Source: Verrucomicrobiota bacterium JB023 (GTDB lineage: Bacteria > Verrucomicrobiota > Verrucomicrobiia > Verrucomicrobiales > Akkermansiaceae). Taken from it: DNA of 64,000 nucleotides. The stretch covers positions 1-64,000 of the forward strand of contig JAUTCR010000035.1 in assembly GCA_030673895.1 (NCBI GenBank), in the 5' to 3' direction. The notes under the pieces are model-generated. The model did no database searches, was not told the DNA's origin, and saw nothing but the letters and a program-made list of their open reading frames with translations. Both the position numbers and the translations under genes were made by a program. Below are positions 8,538 to 14,958 of the stretch, in pieces. The stretch's first letter is position 1. Every line of letters starts with the position of its first letter.

Positions 8538-9845
8538 TCAGACTTTGATTCTGCCGGTGACGGCGTGGGCGATGAGGGTGCTGCGGAGAGTTTTGAGAGA
8601 TTCGATCTCGTCCGAAATCTTCTTCGCTGCCTTGTGGGAATTCGCAGCCAGTTGATTGCAATGCGCGACGACCTCTTTTTGCTCTTCGAGCGGTGGAGTT
8701 GGAATCCGAAGCCTTCCTAGATCGTCGAGATAAATTCCGGGTTGCGCCGCGTATTTCGTGGCCAGTTCCCAAATCACTTTTTGAGTAGCCCGGTTCTGAA
8801 TCGCGTAGTTCAGGAAGTGGCTATCAACTTTCTTGGGATTCGGGCGGAGTATTCCGAGGCTTCGTTGGACGGAAATCTCAGCGGTGTCGATTTCAACAAC
8901 CGCCGATTTCCCTGTAGTTCCTCCAACTAAGGCGATAACCACGTCCCCAGGTTCGACAGTGTATGAGCGTTGAAGAATCTTGAACTCCCTCGCAGACATC
9001 TTTCGGTCGTCTTCTCGCGTAAAGAATCTCCCTTCCTGAATGTTGCGGACACTCAGAAGCCTGTGAAGTCCTTCAGTTGCAGGTGGCGGGTTGTGAGTTC
9101 CGTCTCGAATTGAGAGGCACAGGTAAAGGAACTTAGGTATCTCCCAATGCTCCGGGATGTCGCCGATCCATTCGATGCCGGAGGGTTTGAGTTTGGCGTT
9201 GGGGTTGAGGCCTCGGGTGACGGCGCGGTTGATGAGGATGGCTTTTTGCTCGTCGAGGAGTTCGATCTGGCGCTGCTTTTTGGCAATCAAGGCGTCGATC
9301 TCCGCCGTCTTCCGATCCAGGAAGGTGACGATGCGGTCTTGTTCGGGTTTGGGGGGGATGGAGAGTGGGAGATACTTGAAGTCTCGCCAGTCGAGGTTCT
9401 GCCGAAGGCCCGTTCCCATTCCGTAGTAGACTTTCAGGAGGTCGTAGCTGTGCAGAAGGTAGTAGAGGTATTCTGAGGAAACCTTGTCGTCGTGTTTGAG
9501 GCCGAGGTAGGCGGAAGTGATGATTCCGCGATTCTTGGCGAGGCCGACTCGGAGGCTCGTCCAATCGTTTTGGAGGTCGGTGGGGCGAATGACAATGTCG
9601 CCCGGATTGATGATTTGGTAGCTTTCAAATGATTCGGGAACGAGTCCGGTGAGTTTCTCAGGTGGCTTGATGACGAGGCGGCCGTAGCTGAGGGAAAGAA
9701 CGGTGTCCTCGATGTTACCCGTGTTTTTTTCCTTGTTTAGAGACAGCGTGACTCGTCCGGGAAGAAGTTTCCAATGCTCGGGAATCTCCCCGAGCCATTC
9801 GACTCCGGAGTCCTTGTAGCGGTCGTATCTGGGGAAGGTGGTCAT
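8538..9845 (-). CDS. hsdS: Type I restriction enzyme specificity subunit (HsdS)
   Basis: DNA-recognition subunit that directs HsdM and HsdR to a bipartite target. The protein from this start has 435 residues. The internal repeat is clear: GVEWLGEIPEHW near residue 14 and GIEWIGDIPEHW in the second half each open a target-recognition domain. Each domain is followed by a coiled coil with a PP-E-x-E/Q-D/K motif (KPEQDRIVTFLDRK and PPLEEQKEVV). I chose the ATG at 9845 rather than the longer open frame because MTTFPRYDRYKDSG is the standard HsdS beginning and because it overlaps the upstream DUF1016 stop by 4 bp. Complete and apparently functional. Confidence 0.94.
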   Translation of the reverse strand: MTTFPRYDRYKDSGVEWLGEIPEHWKLLPGRVTLSLNKEKNTGNIEDTVLSLSYGRLVIKPPEKLTGLVPESFESYQIINPGDIVIRPTDLQNDWTSLRVGLAKNRGIITSAYLGLKHDDKVSSEYLYYLLHSYDLLKVYYGMGTGLRQNLDWRDFKYLPLSIPPKPEQDRIVTFLDRKTAEIDALIAKKQRQIELLDEQKAILINRAVTRGLNPNAKLKPSGIEWIGDIPEHWEIPKFLYLCLSIRDGTHNPPPATEGLHRLLSVRNIQEGRFFTREDDRKMSAREFKILQRSYTVEPGDVVIALVGGTTGKSAVVEIDTAEISVQRSLGILRPNPKKVDSHFLNYAIQNRATQKVIWELATKYAAQPGIYLDDLGRLRIPTPPLEEQKEVVAHCNQLAANSHKAAKKISDEIESLKTLRSTLIAHAVTGRIKV

Positions 9846-10900
9846 GCGTTTTCTCCTTCCTTGTTCTCGAGTCTGGCCTTGGAAAGCGCGATGGCGGCGT
9901 GAAGTTTTTTCTGGAGAAGTTCGCGGGGCGGCAGGGCGGTCAGGTATTCTGCGACGTGGATGCCGGACTGGTCGAGTTCGAGCAACTCGATTTGTTCCTC
10001 TTTCTTGCCCGCGCAAAGGATGAGGCCAAGCGGCGGATTCTCGCCGGGTTGTTGTTCGTGTTTGGCGAGCCAGCGGAGGTAGAGTTCCATCTGGCCTTTG
10101 TGCTCGGGTTTGAAGTCGCCGAGTTTGAGGTCGATGGCGATGAGGCGTTTCAGTCCGCGATGGTAGAAGAGGAGATCGAGATAGAAGTCGTCCGAGTCGA
10201 TGGGGATGCGGAACTGGCGGGCTTGGAAGGTGAAGCCTTGGCCAAGTTCGAGGAGGAAGGTTTCGAGCTCACGCAGGATGGCGTCTTCGAGGTCTTTTTC
10301 GAGGTAGCGGTCCCTGAGGCCGAGGAAATCGAGGATATAGGGATCGCGGAAGATGAGGTCGGGGGTGAGCTGGTCCTCGGCGCGGAGGTCGGCGAGTTCC
10401 GCTTTGGCGACTTCATCAGGCTTCTTCGAAATGGCGGTGCGCTCGAAGAGCATGGAGTCGATCTTTTTGCGCAGAGTGCGGACGCTCCAGCGTTCGACGC
10501 GGCACATCTCCGCGTAGAATTCCCGCTGGAGGTCGTCTTTGAGCGGAATGATTTCTTTGAAATGCGACCAGCCCAATTGTCGCGACAGTGTAGCAACAAT
10601 TTCCGCCTCATCGAACACCTCCGAGAATCTCACCATTCGAGTCAACGCCGAATAGCTGAATCCACGCCCAAAGTCGGTGGTCAATTCTTGCGACAGCGTA
10701 GCAAGAATCTCTTTTCCGTATTCTGCCCGCTGATTCTTAAGCACTTCCACCTGGATCCTTCTGCCGATGCGCCAGTAGAGCAGGGTCATCCCCGCATTGA
10801 CGGTGCGAGCGACTCCTTCGCGGGTCTGCTCGATCATGGAGCGCACGTCGGCGATGAGGCCGTCGTCGCTCTCGATGATCTGAAGGTCGTTGCTATCCAT
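9842..10900 (-). CDS. DUF1016 / YhcG-family PD-(D/E)xK nuclease-domain protein (copy 2)
   Basis: A 352-residue DUF1016 protein, clearly related to the one at 3702 but divergent. It has an N-terminal DNA-binding-like domain (WSVRTLRKKIDSMLFERTA at about 138-156) and a C-terminal nuclease fold with D242 and DLK (257-259). The conserved NPPLGLILCAGK motif follows. Two copies of an (I/V)ATLS motif (65-70 and 101-106) are each encoded by a palindromic DNA stretch. It overlaps hsdS by 4 bp and lies 54 bp downstream of hsdM. In type I loci such genes sit between hsdM and hsdS or hsdR; an effect on restriction specificity or activity is possible but unproven. Confidence 0.9.
   Translation of the reverse strand: MDSNDLQIIESDDGLIADVRSMIEQTREGVARTVNAGMTLLYWRIGRRIQVEVLKNQRAEYGKEILATLSQELTTDFGRGFSYSALTRMVRFSEVFDEAEIVATLSRQLGWSHFKEIIPLKDDLQREFYAEMCRVERWSVRTLRKKIDSMLFERTAISKKPDEVAKAELADLRAEDQLTPDLIFRDPYILDFLGLRDRYLEKDLEDAILRELETFLLELGQGFTFQARQFRIPIDSDDFYLDLLFYHRGLKRLIAIDLKLGDFKPEHKGQMELYLRWLAKHEQQPGENPPLGLILCAGKKEEQIELLELDQSGIHVAEYLTALPPRELLQKKLHAAIALSKARLENKEGENA
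10576..10708. repeat. Two palindromic coding repeats inside the second DUF1016 gene
   Basis: At 10684-10708, ATTCTTGC and GCAAGAAT form a perfect 8-bp inverted repeat around a 9-nt centre. At 10576-10600 the related pair ATTGTCGC and GCAACAAT matches at 7 of 8 positions. Both centres contain GACAG(C/T)GTA and both encode ATLS. The same GACAG core occurs in some of the repeats of the other DUF1016 gene. Confidence 0.7.
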
Positions 10901-10954
10901 GTGAGTGGTTCATTAAATTTCAGGCTACTATTCTTAAATAGGGGCATTTCTGAT

Positions 10955-13252
10955 TTAAATTTTGCTACATTGGGCGAAATCGAGGATGCGTTCGAGGAGG
11001 CCTTCGGTTTCCTTCTCCAAGTCGCGGATTTCTTGCACGACTTCGTCGAGGTCGCGCAGCGGTTGGTGGACGTAGAAGTATTTGTTGAAGGAAATTTCGT
11101 AGCCAATGACGGTCTTGCTGTGGTCGATCCAGGCGTCTGGGATGTGGGGGAGGACCTCTTTTTCGAAGTAGGCTCCCACCTTCGCCGAGGCTTCGGCGGG
11201 CAAGTCGCTGCCCATGTAATTCATGGGGACGTTTTCGGTGTCGCGGAGTTCGCTGTCGGCCTCGTAGCCGTCCTTGGTGGTCACGGGTTCAGCCTCTGGG
11301 TCGCGCCAGGAGACGGCTTCGAGGATGGCCTTGAGCTGGGGGGCGCTGAGTTTGAGCTTCAGTTCCTTGAGGGCGGCTTTGACGTCCTTTTGGAACTGGT
11401 TGAAGTCGTGCGAGAGGTCGTCGCCGAGGTGTTGGTGGAGTTGTTTGGCGGCTTGGAGAAGTTCGCGCTTGGCGGTCCAGAACTTGGAATCGAGCAGCTT
11501 CTTTTTGTCGGCGGCTTTGCGGTCGATTTCTTCTTTCTCAAGCCAGTCGTCGAGGGCGTCCTTTTGTTCCTTGGCGCTGAGGAAGTCGGGTTCGTAGACT
11601 TGTTCGCCCCATTGCTCGAACATCCATTGCATTTCCTCGGCGAGGCGTTTGTCGAAGCGGAGGGATTCGATGCGTTCGGCGGTGAATTGAGCGGATTTGC
11701 GAAGGGGGCGTTCGACGGTGATCTTCCAGTAGCCGAAGTCGCGGTTGTCGAAGACCTGGGATTTGAGCCCGTCGACTGCTTCCTTGCCGGTGTCGACGAG
11801 ATCGAGGTAGGCGCGGGTGATCTGCGCGATGTGCGCGGGGGTGAAGGCGCAGTTCTTCTCACCGAGGTTTTTGCGAAGCTTTTCGTAGAGCTGGGAGGCG
11901 TCGATGAGCTGGACCTTGCCACGGCGGGCCTCGGGTTTGTGATTGCTAAGGACCCAGATGTAGGTGGTGATGCCGGTGTTGTAGAAGATGTTGTTGGGCA
12001 GCTGGATGATGGCCTCGAGGAGGTCGTTCTCGATGAGGTATTGGCGGATGTTGCTGGCACCGCCGCCGGCATTGCCAGTGAAGAGGGCGGAGCCGTTGTG
12101 GACGGTGGCGATGCGGCTGCCGAGGGGGGCGTCCTGGAGGCGTTTCATTTTGCTGACCATCTCCATGAGGAAGAGGAGCTGGCCATCATCGACGGCGGGG
12201 GCGGCGGAGACCGTTTGCATCCGGCCTTGAGCATCGGGGAGTTGGACTTCGAAGCGGGGGTCGATGATTTCGGTTTTGGAGCCCTTTTTCTCGAGAATCT
12301 GGCCCTGGTCGGTTTTCCAGCTCTTTCCATAGGGAGGATTGGAGAGCATGAAGTCGAAGCGGAGGCTGGAGAACTCGTCGGTGGCGAGGGTGGAGCCGAA
12401 CTTGATGTTCTCGGGGTCGTTGCCCTTGATGAGCATGTCGGACTTGCAGATGGCGTAGGTCTCGGGGTTGACCTCTTTCCCGTAAAGGTAGGTGGCGGCG
12501 GTGGACTGGATTGGGCCATCGGGGAGCTTGATGTAGTCCTGGGCCTCGGTGAGCATGCCGCCGGAGCCGCAGGCGGGGTCGTAGATGGTGATGACGGGCG
12601 GGAGCTGGTCCTTCACGGGCTCGATGAGGAGGTGGACCATGAGCTGGATGACCTCGCGCGGGGTGAAGTGCTCGCCGGCTTCTTCGTTGTTCTCCTCGTT
12701 GAACTTGCGGATGAGTTCCTCAAAGACATAGCCCATGCCGAGGTTGGTGAGGCCGGGGAGCTTGCGGCCGTCGGGGCCCTCGACGTCGTGATGGGAGAGG
12801 TTGATGGTGGGGGCGACGAATTTCTCGATGACGCCATGGAGGGCGTCGGCCACCGCCATCTTGCGGATCTGATTGCGGAGATCGAATTTCTCGATGATTT
12901 CCGCGACGTTGGGGCTGAAGGCGTCGAGGTATTGATTGAAGTTCGCCTCGAGCTGGGAGGGGTTGCCGAGGAGTTTCTTGAGGGTGAATTGAGAGGTGTT
13001 GTAGAAGACTTGGCCAGAGGCGTCGCGAAGGCCATCGGGGTCGAGAACGGCCATGCCCGCTTCTTCTTTCTGGAATTTCACTTCAGCAAGAACGGCGTCC
13101 TTGGTGTCCTCCAACAGGCAGTCGATGCGTCGGAGGACGAACATGGGGAGGATAACGTCGCGGTATTTCCCTCGAACAAAGACATCCCGCAGGCAGTCGT
13201 CCGCGATGGACCAGATGAAAGAGACAATCTTGTTATGCGTTGCGTGATCCAT
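10955..13252 (-). CDS. hsdM: Type I restriction-modification methylase subunit (HsdM)
   Basis: N6-adenine DNA methyltransferase subunit; with HsdS it modifies host sites, and with HsdR it forms the restriction complex. The helical HsdM N-terminal domain (WSIADDCLRDVFVRGKYRD) is followed by the methylase core. AdoMet motif I DPACGSGG is at 225-232 and the catalytic NPPY at 305-308; both are intact. At 765 residues it is longer than a typical HsdM (~500-550) because of a C-terminal extension rich in charged helices (about 500-765). It is the first gene of the tightly packed restriction operon; 215 bp separate its start from the stop of fic. Confidence 0.95.
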   Translation of the reverse strand: MDHATHNKIVSFIWSIADDCLRDVFVRGKYRDVILPMFVLRRIDCLLEDTKDAVLAEVKFQKEEAGMAVLDPDGLRDASGQVFYNTSQFTLKKLLGNPSQLEANFNQYLDAFSPNVAEIIEKFDLRNQIRKMAVADALHGVIEKFVAPTINLSHHDVEGPDGRKLPGLTNLGMGYVFEELIRKFNEENNEEAGEHFTPREVIQLMVHLLIEPVKDQLPPVITIYDPACGSGGMLTEAQDYIKLPDGPIQSTAATYLYGKEVNPETYAICKSDMLIKGNDPENIKFGSTLATDEFSSLRFDFMLSNPPYGKSWKTDQGQILEKKGSKTEIIDPRFEVQLPDAQGRMQTVSAAPAVDDGQLLFLMEMVSKMKRLQDAPLGSRIATVHNGSALFTGNAGGGASNIRQYLIENDLLEAIIQLPNNIFYNTGITTYIWVLSNHKPEARRGKVQLIDASQLYEKLRKNLGEKNCAFTPAHIAQITRAYLDLVDTGKEAVDGLKSQVFDNRDFGYWKITVERPLRKSAQFTAERIESLRFDKRLAEEMQWMFEQWGEQVYEPDFLSAKEQKDALDDWLEKEEIDRKAADKKKLLDSKFWTAKRELLQAAKQLHQHLGDDLSHDFNQFQKDVKAALKELKLKLSAPQLKAILEAVSWRDPEAEPVTTKDGYEADSELRDTENVPMNYMGSDLPAEASAKVGAYFEKEVLPHIPDAWIDHSKTVIGYEISFNKYFYVHQPLRDLDEVVQEIRDLEKETEGLLERILDFAQCSKI

Positions 13253-13370
13253 TGAGGTCCAAAATTTGTATGAACTCTCTGGTTAGATAAAAGCAAGGAA
13301 TCGGAGAAATATGGGGATTGAGGACGTTTTGGGAGGCCAATGGGTGCAGCTGAAAGCCATGAATTGGCTG

Positions 13371-13422
13371 TCCAAATGCTCCAGCATGCTGGTGAGGCGG
13401 CAGGCGAAGCCGGAGGCGGTAG
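13371..13422 (-). repeat. Degenerate copy of the 3' end of the Lhr-like helicase gene
   Basis: These ~52 bp between hsdM and fic align without gaps to 14966-15017, the last coding bases of the helicase gene, with roughly 85% identity by eye. In the matching frame both encode a peptide of the form TTAxxFAxRLxxMLEHL. The fic gene and its operators lie between the two copies, so this looks like a scar of the event that placed fic here. Confidence 0.7.
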
Positions 13423-13467
13423 TCTTTCTTACGGGCCTTGTCTATCTTGTTGCGCATTCATCACTTC

Positions 13468-14559
13468 TCATTTCCCCAGAATTTCGAGAAGTCGGTGGTT
13501 GATGAAGAGGAGTTCGTTGCCGTATTTGACGGGGGTGACAAATCCGATTTCGGCGAGTTCGTGGAGGTAGCGGGAGGCGGTAGCCCGTTTGGCGAGTCCG
13601 GCGTCCTGAACGAATTTGATTTTGCAATAGGGGCGGTAAAAGAGGAGTTCAATGAGTTCCTTGGAATAGGTGGGACGGGAGAGTCGCTCCTTGCCCGTTT
13701 CGCAGAGTTCGTCAAAGAGGCTGGAGATGGCGCGGATTTTTTCAGAGGTGTCGTTGGCTGTTTGTTCGATGCCGTTGAGCATGTAGAGGAGCCAGTTTTC
13801 CCAGCTTTCGGTCTCCGTGACCTGGCGCAGATGCTGGTAGTAGTCGGCCTTGTGCTCGATGATGTAGCGACTGAGGAAGAGCACGGGTTGTTCGAGAAGA
13901 CCGGTGACGAGGAGGTAGAGGATGATGAGGATCCGGCCGGTACGGCCATTGCCGTCGTAAAAGGGGTGAATGGCCTCAAATTGGTAATGGGCGAGGGCGA
14001 CCCGGATGAGGGGATCGAGGTCGCCGGGGGGCTCGTTGAGAAATCGTTCGAGGTCGGCGAGCTTGGCTCGGATGAGGTCCTCTCCTTCGGGGGGAGTGTA
14101 GAAAATTTGGCCGGTGGTTGGATTCTTGATTTGAGTGCCGGGCTGGGAGCGAATTGCGGCCTCGTTTTGCTTGAGAACCTGGACGATTTCGATGAAGAGG
14201 TTGGTCGTCAAGAGGGGGCTATTGGAGAGCTTTGCCGCCGCCGACCAGAGGGCTTCGTTGTAGTGGAGGACTTCCTTGGCGTGGGGGGAGAGGCCGAGAG
14301 TTTCCATGCTGAGGCCCCGATAAAGCTCGTCGTTGGTCGTGACGATGTTCTCAATCTCGGAGCTGGCCTTGGCTTCCTGCAGAGCGATGGTGCTGGTGAG
14401 AATGCTGGGATTGGGAAGAGTGCGGGTGCGGCCCTTGAGCTCGGCAAGAGCCCGGGCGGCTCGGGTGACAGCTTTGAGGACGGGAACGCTTTCCAAGTCT
14501 GCAGCCGGAGGAAGTGCCGGGAGATCGTTGTAAGGCTTTTCTCGGGAGAAATTACTCAT
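13468..14559 (-). CDS. Fic-family protein (putative AMP-transferase) with C-terminal winged helix
   Basis: Fic enzymes usually transfer AMP from ATP to hydroxyl side chains of target proteins. The protein from this start has 363 residues. It carries the complete catalytic motif HPFYDGNGRTGR (198-209) and the inhibitory helix motif SSEIEN (66-71), typical of Fic proteins held inactive by their own N-terminal region. The last ~60 residues look like a winged helix-turn-helix (AGLAKRATASRYLHELAEIGF), so the protein may bind DNA. I chose the ATG at 14559 because the longer frame adds a peptide read from the repeat array upstream. That array (14572-14762) is probably its own regulatory region. Confidence 0.9.
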   Translation of the reverse strand: MSNFSREKPYNDLPALPPAADLESVPVLKAVTRAARALAELKGRTRTLPNPSILTSTIALQEAKASSEIENIVTTNDELYRGLSMETLGLSPHAKEVLHYNEALWSAAAKLSNSPLLTTNLFIEIVQVLKQNEAAIRSQPGTQIKNPTTGQIFYTPPEGEDLIRAKLADLERFLNEPPGDLDPLIRVALAHYQFEAIHPFYDGNGRTGRILIILYLLVTGLLEQPVLFLSRYIIEHKADYYQHLRQVTETESWENWLLYMLNGIEQTANDTSEKIRAISSLFDELCETGKERLSRPTYSKELIELLFYRPYCKIKFVQDAGLAKRATASRYLHELAEIGFVTPVKYGNELLFINHRLLEILGK

Positions 14560-14571
14560 GACTGGCAGGAG

Positions 14572-14762
14572 TGTTCGTTTTTTGAAAAGAAATGAACATG
14601 GAAGACCGGAAATCGGTTTTCGTGTGCAAAGAGTGAACACGGATGATGAGTAATGTTCAAGAAATTGATTTTTTTGAACAAAGGTTGAGCGAATTTTAAA
14701 CCTTTGTGCAGAAAATGAACACAGTCCGGGAAGTCTGTTCAAAAAATTTCAATTTATGAACA
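14572..14762. promoter_or_regulatory. Periodic operator array upstream of fic (GAACA every 41 bp)
   Basis: GAACA occurs at 14594, 14635, 14676, 14717 and 14758, exactly 41 bp apart each time. Each is paired with an upstream arm, in two alternating forms. TGTTC with a 17-nt spacer starts at 14572, 14654 and 14736. TGTGC with a 7-nt spacer starts at 14623 and 14705. The whole is therefore an 82-bp pattern of two units. Forty-one bp is close to four helical turns, so all sites would face the same side. It begins 12 bp upstream of the fic start, so autoregulation by the Fic winged helix or by an unlinked repressor is likely. Confidence 0.8.
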
Positions 14763-14958
14763 GAGCTTGAGAACGAGACCGTGCGTCATTGCCGATTGTG
14801 GCAGGAATAAGGACGGGTGCGGCGTCCTTGCTCATCAGATAGGTCATTTTGGGAGAAAAAATCTCGGCGAGACTTGGTCTTCTGTCGATGAGTCAAATCG
14901 AGAGCGGTGTCGGCAAGGGGGTGTTTGCCTGGGATAGGTTCTTTTTGTGAAATGCTTT
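14763..14958. other. Intergenic stretch between helicase and fic operator array
   Basis: About 200 bp with no credible gene in either strand. Nothing further recognised; the fic promoter probably overlaps the array to its left. Confidence 0.35.

Noticed and set aside
9846-10016. Upstream extension of the hsdS frame (57 residues, arginine/proline-rich)
   Set aside because: It overlaps the DUF1016 gene in another frame and precedes a standard HsdS start with a 4-bp overlap.
9899-13255. 1118-residue open frame on the plus strand
   Set aside because: It is exactly antisense to hsdM and a DUF1016 gene; its composition (E, G, V, D repeats) mirrors codon bias of the real genes, and no domain is seen.
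14572-14762. CRISPR-like array
   Set aside because: Only 5-base motifs are shared; the units are operator half-sites at a helical period, with no repeat of CRISPR length and no cas genes.
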